A stretch of 36,316 nucleotides of DNA from Gallionella sp. (GCA_028710565.1 JAQTTV010000033.1:1-36316); one strand, 5' to 3'; shown: positions 10,468 to 18,886, counted from the first letter of the stretch. Notes: generated by a model not told the origin, from the letters alone. Numbers and translations: made by a program.

Positions 10468-11289
10468 ATGACCAGCATCCGCCTCACACAAGTCTGTAAA
10501 GCCAGTGTATTAGCTTTAGCAATGACATTTTCCTCTTTAGCAATCGCAGCTCCCGACGCGCCCACCGCAGCCTCCACCATGACCATTGCCAGCGCGATTA
10601 ACAAATCTGGACGGCAACGTATGTTGTCGCAGCGCATCGTCAAGGCGTATTGCCAAATTCATTTAAACATCAAACCTGCTGCCTCCAAACAACTGCTGCA
10701 AGAATCCATAGACCAATTTGAATCTCAACTGCTCGAACTGCGTAGTGTGACCAACACGCCTGCCCTTCAACAAGCATGGGATCAAGAAAGTGAATTGTGG
10801 ATGAAAACTCGCATGGCAGCACTCAGCACCAACGATCACGATAATGCCAAGAAACTCAATGACATGAGTGACGCGCTCATGGAAGTTGCCAACAAAATGA
10901 CAAAGTTGCTAGAAACCCAATCCGCCAAAAAATCAGGTTATTGGGTCAACGTCGCGGGACGGCAACGGATGTTATCGCAACGCATCGCTAAATTATTTTT
11001 ATTGAGAGCGGTCGGTGTCGGGTCAGCCGCAATCAATGCTGATCTGGAAAAAGCCCACAATGAATTTGAGACTGCTTTAGAAGCATTGTTCCAAGGTGCG
11101 AGTAACAATCCAGACATAGTTGCCGAATTACGCAGTGCAAAAACACAATGGAATTACTTGCATATGGCTCTGACGACCGAGGGTGCAGATCCCACCGAAG
11201 CCATGGATAGCGTCGCCGCAACCAGCGATCATATTCAAGCCATTATGGATCGCGTGACGAAAATGTTTGAACGCGCTTATGGCGATTAA
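10468..11289 (+). CDS. Secreted protein with two PilJ-type sensor domains
   Basis: The product has 273 residues from the ATG at 10468, chosen for AAGGAGA 8 bases upstream and a following signal peptide (to SLAIAAPDAP). Two copies of the PilJ/NarX-NarQ-like input module (PF13675 type) follow: one headed by SGRQRMLSQRIVKAYCQ near residue 45 and one by AGRQRMLSQRIAKLFLL near 165, each with a downstream helix. In NarX/NarQ the related P-box binds nitrate or nitrite, and PilJ carries such modules in front of a chemotaxis signalling domain. Here no transmembrane anchor or output domain follows, so this looks like a free periplasmic protein. Ligand and partner are unknown. Confidence 0.85.
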   Translation: MTSIRLTQVCKASVLALAMTFSSLAIAAPDAPTAASTMTIASAINKSGRQRMLSQRIVKAYCQIHLNIKPAASKQLLQESIDQFESQLLELRSVTNTPALQQAWDQESELWMKTRMAALSTNDHDNAKKLNDMSDALMEVANKMTKLLETQSAKKSGYWVNVAGRQRMLSQRIAKLFLLRAVGVGSAAINADLEKAHNEFETALEALFQGASNNPDIVAELRSAKTQWNYLHMALTTEGADPTEAMDSVAATSDHIQAIMDRVTKMFERAYGD

Positions 11290-11340
11290 CATCCCATTCA
11301 GTTTTTCGATCTTAATTTGCAAGAAACATGTGAATTAAGG

Positions 11341-11369
11341 TTGAATGTTTCGGCGTATTTCGGTAGAAT
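11341..11369 (+). promoter_or_regulatory. Sigma-70 promoter of rpmB-rpmG
   Basis: TTGAAT at 11341-11346 and TAGAAT at 11364-11369 are separated by exactly 17 bases, 35 bases ahead of the rpmB start. Both hexamers are near consensus and the location fits a ribosomal-protein promoter. Confidence 0.7.
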
Positions 11370-11403
11370 CCGCGCTCTTTTGAAAATCGGTTGGAGTAGA
11401 GTT

Positions 11404-11640
11404 ATGGCACGTGTCTGTCAAGTGACGGGAAAAGGTCCTATGAGTGGGAACAACGTTTCTCACGCGAATAATAAAACTAAACGTCGTTTCTTGCCTAACC
11501 TGCAACGTCGTCGTTTTTGGGTTGAGAGCGAAAATCGCTGGATCAGCCTACGTTTGACGAATGCAGCGTTGCGCACAATCGACAAAAATGGCATTGATGC
11601 CGTTTTGTCTGAAATGCGCGCCCGTGGCGACAGCATCTAA
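11404..11640 (+). CDS. rpmB: 50S ribosomal protein L28
   Basis: The product has 78 residues and is recognisable end to end: [20 protein letters not shown], a basic [16 protein letters not shown] core, [20 protein letters not shown] and a C-terminal RARGD. L28 is a small protein of the large subunit. GGAG lies 10 bases before the ATG at 11404; a longer frame starting at 11317 runs through the promoter and was rejected. It is followed after 11 bases by rpmG, the usual gammaproteobacterial pair. Confidence 0.97.
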   Translation: MARVCQVTGKGPMSGNNVSHANNKTKRRFLPNLQRRRFWVESENRWISLRLTNAALRTIDKNGIDAVLSEMRARGDSI

Positions 11641-11651
11641 GGAGATAAGAA

Positions 11652-11807
11652 ATGCGCGAAAAAATTAAACTGGAATCCAGTGCTGGCACAGGTCACTTCT
11701 ACACCACCACTAAAAACAAACGTACTACGCCCCAAAAGCTCGAAATGAAAAAATTCGACCCTAAAGTGCGCAAACACGTGATGTACAAAGAAACTAAGCT
11801 GAAGTAA
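11652..11807 (+). CDS. rpmG: 50S ribosomal protein L33
   Basis: A 51-residue protein starting [20 protein letters not shown] and ending [10 protein letters not shown], typical of L33. AGGAGATAAG is a strong ribosome site 6-12 bases before the ATG. It has no CxxC pairs, so it is the zinc-independent (C-minus) form. It is cotranscribed with rpmB and closed by the terminator just downstream. Confidence 0.97.
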   Translation: MREKIKLESSAGTGHFYTTTKNKRTTPQKLEMKKFDPKVRKHVMYKETKLK

Positions 11808-11826
11808 TTCAGGCTGATTTTCAATA

Positions 11827-11850
11827 AAAACCCGCTTCGGCGGGTTTTTT
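11827..11850 (+). terminator. Rho-independent terminator of rpmB-rpmG
   Basis: AAAACCCGC at 11827-11835 pairs with GCGGGTTTT at 11840-11848 across a stable TTCG tetraloop, and the 3' arm runs into six T. It lies 19 bases past the rpmG stop. Confidence 0.92.
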
Positions 11851-11904
11851 GCGTTGGGAGGCAATTAGAACGATCATCAAGCCTCTACATGCCCCAGCAC
11901 ATCA

Positions 11905-12072
11905 TCAATAAAGTTTGCGCATGGTCAGCCTAAAAGCGTTCCTAGCGGCCTTTGCTTTGCCTTCTGGGGTCTTTGCACCTGTAAACTTCTCCCTAGGCTT
12001 CCTGCGATGAATTCACGCCGCTTGTTTTGCTCGTCTTTCGTCTGCCCAACCGTTTGCCATGTTGTTTCCCAT
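11905..12072 (-). pseudogene. Remnant of a small conserved hypothetical gene (GW-x2-ERR type)
   Basis: Reading minus from 12072 (or the ATG at 12060) gives MANGWADERRAKQAA, an in-frame TGA at 12013-12015, then 35 more residues including FTGAKTPEGKAKAARNAFR before a stop at 11905-11907. I recall a common short proteobacterial protein with the same order of motifs (GWTPERR-RQA, W-PW-xSTGP-TPEGKA-SRNA), usually longer at the C-terminus. The premature stop, the changed W-PW region and the shortened end suggest decay. The function of the family is unknown. Confidence in the family is moderate because it rests on memory of the motif. Confidence 0.55.
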
Positions 12073-12391
12073 AAGTTCGTTAAAGCAAAACCGTTCACTT
12101 TGTACTTGAATGCGAAGTTAGCACGAAGCTCAATGTTTAACTTTGCTCAGTCGCATCCCTTTAATTTATTCCTATCAGGAAAAAAACCTTCCCTCAATAT
12201 CAACCATGCCGATTTGCGGCCATTCTTGCAATCAAATTAGGTCAAACTGAGGTTAAATAACTGCTTGTGTATGCCTGTATATTGCTAGGATTCGCATTAT
12301 GGATTTAAAAATATACCGTCAAAAATTTTAATGCTGCTGAGAATTGGGTCGCAATTGTGTTTTGTGCTTCACAACTGCGCTCGATCAATCC
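12073..12391. other. Intergenic region without a recognisable gene
   Basis: These 319 AT-rich bases lie between the upstream side of the decayed gene and the stop of the pentapeptide-repeat gene. No credible ORF, RNA gene or terminator with a T run was seen; a plus-strand ORF at 12007-12240 has no recognisable protein features. Confidence 0.35.
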
Positions 12392-14020
12392 CTATTTCAA
12401 ACGATAGGAATTGCGCAGCCCTAACGCGATTAAGAACAGTAAGGCGGTGTTGATGATCGAAAGCAACGCGCCGATGAGCCGCGCCCACCACGGCTTGACA
12501 GATACACCAAACACCCGCTGCGTGATGGCATCTTTGAGCTTGCTGTCGCCCGTAAAATCCACCAATCCCGTGGCATGGTAATTGGCATATTCAAATGCCG
12601 CCTCATAACCGTTTAAAGGCAATTTTGCATCCGCGTTATTCAGTTCTAGCTTTGCTTCATCCGCTAAATTTGAATTGGTATCGCACAACATGACATGCCA
12701 AACCTCCCGTCCTTGCTTGTCATGGCAATTTTGCGGATTATTTACGCCAGCACAACAATAAGCGAAAGAAAAAGCAATGCAATATATCGCGACAAAACCT
12801 ACCAATGGACGCATAAACGAACGCCCAAAATCTGATACCTTGTCATAAAGCCAAGTCGTCGGGCAGCTCGCCCACCATTTACCGCTATAGGCGCATTTGA
12901 AGGAGCCTTCCAACCAATTTTTGTCTTTTACTTTTAGCTGTTCAATCACTTGCAAACGCTTGGCGCGCAACTCCATCGCATTAAAGTTCAACGCTTGGTC
13001 AACTTGCCCGTGCTGCTCAGATAAGTGTTTGAGAAACTGTATGTTTATAATCGTTTCTTTAATTGACTCTTCATCAATATAGTTTATTTTGAAGACTGCA
13101 TCCTCTGCATCGCCTGACAAGTATGGCGAAAAATCTAGTCGTGTACTTCCTATATTAACACCCCGAAATGAGGGTATTTTTGAAGTCGGTGCATTAAACT
13201 TTGCCCCTTCAAAATGCCCCACATTCGTAAATTCAGCATTTTCAAAATCAGTTTCTCCGTTAAAGTTAGCATAGCAAAATCTGGTTTTATTACGAAATAC
13301 GACCCTAACAAAATAAACAGGTTCGTCAAAAATTACTGCTTCAAAGTTAGCCTCGCCTGTGAAAATGGCTTGATTAAAATTTACTTCGCTTGAGAAGGTA
13401 CTTTCCCGAAAATACACATATTTAGAGAGCCTAGCATTGCTAAAGTATGTAGAACCCATGAAGACAGCTCGAAAAAAGTGAGCTCCATTTTTGAATTGTG
13501 CTCCGCCAAAATGTACTCCACAGGTGAACTTGGTTCGATAGAAGAGTGGATTATCTGTAAAAATTACTCTCTCAAAACTCGCATAATCTGCGAAGGTGAC
13601 ATTATTGAAGATCACATAACCTATGAAGGTCGCTCCCCTGAATGTTGCGAAGCCAGCGAAGGTGGCTTTTTCAAAGTTAACGTCATACAAAAATTTACAA
13701 CCACTGACTTCAATAATATTTTGAAAAATATACCCCACAAAATCAAGACAGTGACTCTTTCCGACAAATAAAGAGTTATCTGGATTTTCATTAAAAACGT
13801 GCTGCGTATCAAAATACGCCAACCGTTTGTTTTGCTCCGCCAGATCCTGCCAACTTTCCTGCCATGCCAAAAACGCATCCGCACCTGCTTCAAAATTCTC
13901 CAAACACTCCGCCCGCCATTGCCGCCGCGTGTGCTTGCCTTCAGGCCCATAGCCTGTCTCGTCTAAATGCAGAATTTCAACCGAAACGACTTTTTTGGTG
14001 GGGATGTCGGGCGTGGTCAT
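12392..14020 (-). CDS. Pentapeptide-repeat protein with C-terminal membrane segments
   Basis: The product has 542 residues. Residues ~1-75 are soluble and Trp/Glu-rich (WQESWQDLAEQNKRL). From ~95 to ~285 the chain repeats a phenylalanine-spaced unit of the A(D/N)F-x2 type (FEKATFAGFATFRGATF, FNQAIFTGEANF, FENAEFTNVGHF), the right-handed quadrilateral beta-helix signature of pentapeptide repeats (PF13576 style). After a linker, two hydrophobic segments are visible (MRPLVGFVAIYCIAFSFAY near 400 and LIGALLSIINTALLFLIAL near 520). Such proteins are widespread and mostly uncharacterised. Membrane anchoring is inferred. The gene is single, and is on the minus strand like the tRNA upstream. Confidence 0.88.
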   Translation of the reverse strand: MTTPDIPTKKVVSVEILHLDETGYGPEGKHTRRQWRAECLENFEAGADAFLAWQESWQDLAEQNKRLAYFDTQHVFNENPDNSLFVGKSHCLDFVGYIFQNIIEVSGCKFLYDVNFEKATFAGFATFRGATFIGYVIFNNVTFADYASFERVIFTDNPLFYRTKFTCGVHFGGAQFKNGAHFFRAVFMGSTYFSNARLSKYVYFRESTFSSEVNFNQAIFTGEANFEAVIFDEPVYFVRVVFRNKTRFCYANFNGETDFENAEFTNVGHFEGAKFNAPTSKIPSFRGVNIGSTRLDFSPYLSGDAEDAVFKINYIDEESIKETIINIQFLKHLSEQHGQVDQALNFNAMELRAKRLQVIEQLKVKDKNWLEGSFKCAYSGKWWASCPTTWLYDKVSDFGRSFMRPLVGFVAIYCIAFSFAYCCAGVNNPQNCHDKQGREVWHVMLCDTNSNLADEAKLELNNADAKLPLNGYEAAFEYANYHATGLVDFTGDSKLKDAITQRVFGVSVKPWWARLIGALLSIINTALLFLIALGLRNSYRLK

Positions 14021-14146
14021 GGCGTGGGCGGATGGATGATTAAAACGTGAGTCGCATTATATGCGTTGCCCTTTGTGGGGTGCGTAAAGCCTATAGCGTT
14101 TATTTTCAGCACGTGGGGGCAAAGATTACAGGGTTTGGCAAGCAAC

Positions 14147-14180
14147 AAAAACCCGCCCTCTTTGCGAGATGGCGGGTTTT
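14147..14180 (-). terminator. Terminator of the tRNA-Ser gene
   Basis: AAAACCCGCC (14148-14157) pairs with GGCGGGTTTT (14171-14180), with a secondary CTC/GAG pair in the loop. On the minus strand the T run follows immediately. It sits 16 bases beyond the tRNA 3' end. Confidence 0.88.
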
Positions 14181-14195
14181 AGGTGCTGAATTTGA

Positions 14196-14285
14196 TGGCG
14201 GAGGGCGTGAGATTCGAACTCACGAAGGGCGCAAACCCTTGCCAGTTTTCAAGACTGGTGCATTCAACCGCTCTGCCAGCCCTCC
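14196..14285 (-). tRNA. serT: tRNA-Ser (anticodon UGA)
   Basis: The minus strand reads GGAGGGC at the 5' end, pairing with GCCCTCC at the 3' end, then discriminator G and an encoded CCA. The anticodon arm is CCAGTCTTGAAAACTGG, giving anticodon TGA, which reads UCA/UCG serine codons. A long variable arm (about 16 nt, GGGTTTGCGCCC) marks a class II tRNA-Ser. The T arm contains GTTCGAATC. Total length with CCA is 90 nt. A promoter and terminator flank it, so it is a single-gene unit. Confidence 0.96.
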
Positions 14286-14654
14286 GAGGGTGCGCATTCT
14301 GACGGAGTACAAGACAAATGTCTAGTTTTAAGTAAAAATTTCACCGCAATTCGATGTGCAACTGTACACAGGTAAAATTAAGGTGCAATACCAGACAAGC
14401 TCTTTGCTATTTATTGCCAAGCGCACGGGAGATTTAAGGTAGTCAAATTTTACTTTTTTATCATCATGATATGCTCATTTCCAACCTAAATTCATCCCGA
14501 AATTCAGGTTTATCCTCGGCAGCACGACTACCCATTTCGTCTCCTCGCCAAAACATCGGGGATGCTTCCCAACTCATAATAGGTATAATCGCGCCCACAA
14601 AAAAATAAGGCGCGTTTTGCGCTGACTTCATACTTCATTCAAAGGGAGAGCTTC
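14286..14654. other. Intergenic region between tRNA-Ser and pntAA
   Basis: This 369-bp gap holds the tRNA promoter on the minus side and the pntAA upstream region on the plus side. A TATAAT hexamer at 14584-14589 is the best -10 candidate for pntAA, but no good -35 is paired with it. No ORF was recognised. Confidence 0.4.
14296..14340 (-). promoter_or_regulatory. Candidate promoter of tRNA-Ser
   Basis: On the minus strand TAGACA (14319-14324) and CAGAAT (14296-14301) are 17 bases apart, with the tRNA beginning 10 bases later. An AT-rich stretch (AATTTTTACTTAAAA) just upstream looks like an UP element. The hexamers are imperfect. Confidence 0.5.
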
Positions 14655-15776
14655 ATGCGTATAGGAATTCCTGCGGAAACGCGGGCAGGTGAGTCGCGAG
14701 TCGCGGCGACACCAGAAACGGTGAAAAAGCTGCTGGCCTCAGGTCATAGCGTGATGGTACAAAATGGGGCGGGCGCAGGCGCGCACATTCCTGATGCGGA
14801 GTTTGCCGCAGCGGGCGCAACCATCGTGGATGCGGCAAGTGTATATAGTCAGTCACAAATTATTTTAAAGGTTAAAGCTCCGACTGCCGAAGAGTTGGCG
14901 CAAATGCCTAAGGATTCAGTATTGGTGGGTTTGCTAACGCCACATATCGCTGAACAAGTTGCGGCGTATGTTGAAAGCGGCATTACTGCCTTCTCAATGG
15001 AAAAGTTGCCGCGTACCTCACGTGCGCAAGCGATGGACGTTTTATCCTCCCAAGCCAATATTGCAGGTTATAAAGCCGTGCTGTTGGGCGCAAATTATTA
15101 CCAACGTTTTATGCCGATGTTGATGACGGCGGCGGGCACGGTCAAAGCTGCACGCGTGTTGATTTTGGGCGTGGGCGTAGCGGGCTTGCAAGCGATTGCG
15201 ACCGCGAAACGCTTGGGCGCAGTAGTGGAAGCCTCCGACGTGCGTCCAGCCGCCAAAGAACAAGTGGAATCCTTGGGCGCGAAGTTTATCGACGTGCCGT
15301 TTGAAACCGACGAAGAACGCGAAATCGCGCAAGGTGTGGGCGGTTATGCCCGCATGATGCCCGCCAGTTGGATGCAACGCCAAGCGGTGTTAGTGGCAGA
15401 ACGTGCGAAACAAGCGGACATTATTATCACGACTGCGTTGATTCCAGGGCGCGCCGCGCCTGTGTTGTTGCACGAAGATACCGTGAAACAAATGAAGCCT
15501 GGCTCGGTGGTGGTGGATATGGCGGTGGAAGCGGGTGGCAATTGCCCGTTGTCAGAAGCCAACAAAACCGTGGTCAAGTATGGCGTGACCATCGTGGGCG
15601 AAACCAATTTGCCCGCCCTCGTTTCGACAGATGCCAGCGCATTTTATGCCCGCAACCTATTGAATTTCATTAATTTGTTGTGCGACAAAACGGGTGCGAT
15701 GAACATCAATCTGGAAGATGACATCATCGCGGGTACGCTGCTGTGCAAAGACGGCGCGCCGTTTGTGAAGAAATAG
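14655..15776 (+). CDS. pntAA: NAD(P) transhydrogenase subunit alpha part 1 (NAD-binding)
   Basis: Domain I of the proton-translocating transhydrogenase, which moves hydride from NADH to NADP+ using the proton gradient. The 373 residues begin MRIGIPAETRAGESRVAATP, the family N-terminus, and include the NAD-binding ILGVGVAGLQAIATAKRLGA near residue 170 and ASDVRPAAKEQVESLGA. The chain ends where the membrane domain would begin, so alpha is split into two genes as in Rhodospirillum. AGGGAG lies 7-8 bases before the ATG. It is followed by a 180-bp gap with a REP-like palindrome before pntAB. Confidence 0.95.
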   Translation: MRIGIPAETRAGESRVAATPETVKKLLASGHSVMVQNGAGAGAHIPDAEFAAAGATIVDAASVYSQSQIILKVKAPTAEELAQMPKDSVLVGLLTPHIAEQVAAYVESGITAFSMEKLPRTSRAQAMDVLSSQANIAGYKAVLLGANYYQRFMPMLMTAAGTVKAARVLILGVGVAGLQAIATAKRLGAVVEASDVRPAAKEQVESLGAKFIDVPFETDEEREIAQGVGGYARMMPASWMQRQAVLVAERAKQADIIITTALIPGRAAPVLLHEDTVKQMKPGSVVVDMAVEAGGNCPLSEANKTVVKYGVTIVGETNLPALVSTDASAFYARNLLNFINLLCDKTGAMNINLEDDIIAGTLLCKDGAPFVKK

Positions 15777-15807
15777 TGAAGCGATTGTTGTAGCGACATT
15801 ACTCCTT

Positions 15808-15905
15808 CTTCCTCGAAGGGAGACGGCTGGGATGGGGGTTGAAACGCTGCATTTGTGCGAAGACTTCAACCCCCACCCTAACCCTCCCCCTGCTAGAGGG
15901 AGGGA
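15808..15905. repeat. REP-like palindrome between pntAA and pntAB
   Basis: GGGATGGGGGTTGAA (15829-15843) is an imperfect inverted match of TTCAACCCCCACCC (15864-15877), and a second small palindrome (CCCTCC...GAGGGAGGG) ends the element. The core CCCCACCCTAACCCTCCCC resembles the palindromes inside the ABC gene at 32458-32541 and 33591-33632, so these are probably one dispersed family. Confidence 0.7.
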
Positions 15906-15956
15906 ATGATGTAGATGCTGAAGACTCACACTCAAATTAACTAGGGAGTAAAAATA

Positions 15957-16268
15957 ATGGTTGATCCATTTGTATTAAATTTAATCGTCTTTGTATTGGC
16001 GATTTACGTGGGCTACCACGTGGTCTGGAATGTCACCCCCGCGCTGCATACGCCGTTGATGGCGGTAACCAATGCGATTTCCGCGATTGTGATTGTCGGC
16101 GCGATGTTGGCTGCGGCATTGACCGAAACCAATTTAGGCAAAACGATGGGCGTATTGGCAGTGGCTTTGGCTGCGGTCAATGTCTTCGGCGGATTTTTGG
16201 TCACGCGTCGTATGCTGGAAATGTTCAAGAAAAAAGATAAGAAAGTCAGTCACGGAGGTGACAAATGA
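15957..16268 (+). CDS. pntAB: NAD(P) transhydrogenase subunit alpha part 2 (membrane)
   Basis: A 103-residue membrane protein forming the alpha-side part of domain II, the proton channel. Three hydrophobic segments are visible: about residues 5-25 (LNLIVFVLAIYVGYHVVW), 35-58 (NAISAIVIVGAMLAAAL) and 62-85 (GVLAVALAAVNVFGGFLV). The end is lysine-rich (KKKDKK). The ribosome site is AGGGAG. The last four bases overlap the pntB start (ATGA), indicating translational coupling. Confidence 0.94.
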   Translation: MVDPFVLNLIVFVLAIYVGYHVVWNVTPALHTPLMAVTNAISAIVIVGAMLAAALTETNLGKTMGVLAVALAAVNVFGGFLVTRRMLEMFKKKDKKVSHGGDK

Positions 16269-17707
16269 GTTTAATCAACATCGTAACGCTGTTGTACTTA
16301 GTTGCCAGCGTGTGCTTTATTCAAGCACTCAAAGGTTTGTCTCACCCTAACACCTCGATACGCGGCAACATTTTCGGCATGACAGGCATGGCGATTGCAG
16401 TGGTCACCACGGCTGTTTTGATTGGCCATATTGCCAGCGAAGCCAATACCAGCAACGGTTTGGGCTATGTGCTATTGGGTTTGTTGATCGGCGGCACGGC
16501 GGGTTCGATTATGGCAAAGCGCGTCGAAATGACCAAAATGCCTGAACTGGTCGCGTTTATGCACAGCATGATCGGCTTGGCTGCGGTGTTTATCGCTGTG
16601 GCTGCCGTGGCTGAACCTTATGCTTTGTTGCACGGCATCAGCAAAGGCATGCCGATTCCAACGGGCAACCGTCTGGAATTGTTCCTCGGCGCAGCAATTG
16701 GTGCGATCACCTTCTCTGGCTCTGTGATTGCTTTCGGTAAATTGTCAGGCAAATACAAATTCCGCTTATTCCGTGGCGCGCCTGTGCAATTTGCAGGTCA
16801 ACACACCTTGAATTTGGTGATTGCGCTGGCGTTGGTGGGCATGGGCTTGACGTTTGTTGCAAGCGAAAGCTGGACAGCCTTTTTCACCATGTTGGCATTG
16901 GCGTTTGTGTTGGGTGTGCTGATTATCATCCCAATCGGCGGCGCAGATATGCCCGTGGTGGTGTCGATGTTGAACTCCTATTCGGGTTGGGCAGCGGCGG
17001 GGATTGGCTTCTCCTTAAACAATCCCATGCTGATTATCGCGGGTTCGTTGGTCGGTAGTTCGGGCGCAATTCTGTCCTACATCATGTGTAAAGCCATGAA
17101 CCGCGCCTTCCTGAATGTGATTTTGGGCGGCTTTGGTGGTGAAGCAGGTGAAGCCGCCGCCGCAGGCGATGGCGTACAAAAAACCTACCGCAGCGGCAGT
17201 GCCGACGACGCAGGTTTCTTGATGAGCAACGCCGACAGCGTAGTGATTGTCCCTGGTTATGGCTTGGCGGTAGCGCGTGCACAACACGCCATTAACGAAA
17301 TGGCGATGCTGTTGACCGAAAAAGGCGTAAAAGTCCGCTACGCCATTCACCCCGTCGCGGGGCGGATGCCAGGACACATGAACGTGCTGTTGGCAGAAGC
17401 CGATGTGCCTTATGAACAAGTGTTGGAAATGGACGAAATCAACAACGATTTCGCCGACACCGACGTGGTCTTGGTCATCGGCGCGAACGACGTGGTCAAC
17501 CCAGCAGCGAAAAACGACAAGAGCAGCCCGATTTACGGGATGCCGATTCTGGAAGCCCACCGCGCGCGCACCATTTTGGTGGTCAAACGCTCCATGGCAG
17601 CGGGTTATGCAGGGCTAGACAATGACTTGTTCTACATGGAAAAAACCATGATGATCTTTGGCGATGCCAAAAAGGTTGTGGAAGACGTGATTAAGTCACT
17701 GTCCTAA
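16265..17707 (+). CDS. pntB: NAD(P) transhydrogenase subunit beta
   Basis: The 480-residue beta subunit carries the remaining membrane helices of domain II (about residues 1-280) and the NADP(H)-binding domain III at the C-terminus. Visible motifs include VVIVPGYGLAVARAQHA near 320, YAIHPVAGRMPGHMNVLLAE, VVLVIGANDVVNPAA and VVKRSMAAGYAGLDNDLFY. Length agrees with E. coli PntB (462). Its start overlaps pntAB and a bidirectional terminator follows. Together the three genes would supply NADPH at the cost of the proton gradient. Confidence 0.96.
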   Translation: MSLINIVTLLYLVASVCFIQALKGLSHPNTSIRGNIFGMTGMAIAVVTTAVLIGHIASEANTSNGLGYVLLGLLIGGTAGSIMAKRVEMTKMPELVAFMHSMIGLAAVFIAVAAVAEPYALLHGISKGMPIPTGNRLELFLGAAIGAITFSGSVIAFGKLSGKYKFRLFRGAPVQFAGQHTLNLVIALALVGMGLTFVASESWTAFFTMLALAFVLGVLIIIPIGGADMPVVVSMLNSYSGWAAAGIGFSLNNPMLIIAGSLVGSSGAILSYIMCKAMNRAFLNVILGGFGGEAGEAAAAGDGVQKTYRSGSADDAGFLMSNADSVVIVPGYGLAVARAQHAINEMAMLLTEKGVKVRYAIHPVAGRMPGHMNVLLAEADVPYEQVLEMDEINNDFADTDVVLVIGANDVVNPAAKNDKSSPIYGMPILEAHRARTILVVKRSMAAGYAGLDNDLFYMEKTMMIFGDAKKVVEDVIKSLS

Positions 17708-17725
17708 TTTCCGCTGTTGCACAAC

Positions 17726-17757
17726 AAAAAGCCCATCGGAAACGTTGGGCTTTTTTA
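17726..17757. terminator. Bidirectional terminator after pntB
   Basis: AAAAAGCCCA (17726-17735) pairs with TGGGCTTTTT (17746-17755). T runs exist on both strands, so it can stop pntB transcription and also that of the convergent minus-strand gene, whose stop codon it touches. Confidence 0.9.
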
Positions 17758-18222
17758 TTTTCGCTGGTGCAATACTGCCTTAATCGACTGAAGTAGTTCC
17801 GCCCGTAATGCCTGCAAACTGCCGCGAAATAGCCACACTACGCCGCATAGCCCGTACAACGACAAAGAGGCGAGAAAATTCACATCCCGCATCAATGCTA
17901 GTGCGGCTGGATTTTTAATAGACCAATACAGCGCGTAGCAGCCATCCACCGTGAACCAAGTGAACAACAGCATCAAGGGCACGCGTCGCCATTGCCGCAT
18001 CAAAATCACGCGCAAACTCCACGGCGCAGTCAAATAAGCCAGAATCGCCATGATAAAACTGATGGGAATGTCCCAGTCAGGTGCGCCCTCATAATATGAG
18101 CCGAACACCAACAGCACAATGCCCAGTGCCAAAGTAAACAATTTCCAAGGACGGCGAAACTCCGCCCATTCCTGCGCAAATTCATTCTTCAAATCTAGCG
18201 GGATGTCGTGCTGGTTGCTCAT
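17755..18222 (-). CDS. Small inner-membrane protein, unknown function
   Basis: I do not recognise a family for this 155-residue protein. After a hydrophilic N-terminus (to about residue 25) four hydrophobic segments are visible: LFTLALGIVLLVFGSYY, ISFIMAILAYLTAPW, LMLLFTWFTVDGCYALYW and FLASLSLYGLCGVVWLF; the C-terminus is basic. It starts 6 bases after the stop of the DUF4149 gene, so the two form an operon and may act together in the membrane. Its stop codon lies in the terminator shared with pntB. Confidence 0.75.
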   Translation of the reverse strand: MSNQHDIPLDLKNEFAQEWAEFRRPWKLFTLALGIVLLVFGSYYEGAPDWDIPISFIMAILAYLTAPWSLRVILMRQWRRVPLMLLFTWFTVDGCYALYWSIKNPAALALMRDVNFLASLSLYGLCGVVWLFRGSLQALRAELLQSIKAVLHQRK

Positions 18223-18228
18223 CGAGTA

Positions 18229-18687
18229 TTACGCTTCGTCCGTCGCACGCTTCAATACCAAATAGCCGCCCAATAAACTTTCCAACAAATACAAGATACT
18301 GGACACGCCATGCCAGCGTTTGAATGCGTCAGCAAGAGAGCTTTGCATCACGTCCAACGGCAGCGCGTGTGCTTTCATCTCTGCCATCATGGGTTGAATC
18401 CAGAATTGCAACAGCAAGGTAATCAGCAGCATCACGGCAATGATCCAGAATTGGCGACAGACGGCTTTGCCTGTGATGCTGACGCGGTGGATCAACAAAT
18501 AGCTGCCGCAAACTATGCCGACATAGCCAAGCGCGGTAAACATGTTCCCCGCCAACAGTCCTGCAAGTTGGCGATCAGGCTGGGAATGGAACAAGATGGG
18601 CACGGCGAAGTAGCCGATTGCCCACAATCCGCCCACCCATGCGGTGATGGCGAGGGTGGCGAAGTGTGCTGAGAGGTTTTTCATCAT
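18229..18687 (-). CDS. DUF4149-type membrane protein
   Basis: A 152-residue protein with four hydrophobic segments and the N-terminal pattern LAITAWVGGLWAIGYFAVPILF, followed by LAGLLAGNMFTALGYVGIVCG, typical of the DUF4149 family (PF13664). Function is unknown; related proteins are small inner-membrane proteins. The first or second Met could be the start and no strong ribosome site separates them. It is first in a two-gene unit and diverges from selO across 199 bp. Confidence 0.8.
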   Translation of the reverse strand: MMKNLSAHFATLAITAWVGGLWAIGYFAVPILFHSQPDRQLAGLLAGNMFTALGYVGIVCGSYLLIHRVSITGKAVCRQFWIIAVMLLITLLLQFWIQPMMAEMKAHALPLDVMQSSLADAFKRWHGVSSILYLLESLLGGYLVLKRATDEA

Positions 18688-18886
18688 ATTGCGACATACT
18701 TTCTAATTTTAACGACAAATTTGGAATCGACAGGAGCAGACTCGATATAGGGCGATCCTAAATCGTCTGACATTTTCAGTACATTATAGTGACGAGAATG
18801 AAAAATACGCAAAATCATGTACCCTACTTTTTCTATCGGATATAGTATCGACCAACGTGATCAGCACAGACATAGAAAGGTGAACG

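Noticed and set aside
12007..12240. 77-residue plus-strand ORF between rpmG and the pentapeptide gene
   Set aside because: The minus strand here holds the recognisable pseudogene, and the plus frame has no protein-like features.
14047..14325. Plus-strand ORF covering the tRNA region
   Set aside because: It is the reverse complement of tRNA-Ser and its terminator, a frequent spurious call (GEGREIRTHEGRKPLPVFKTGAF).
17015..17560. 181-residue minus-strand ORF within pntB
   Set aside because: The opposite strand is a clear pntB; this is a shadow frame without family resemblance.
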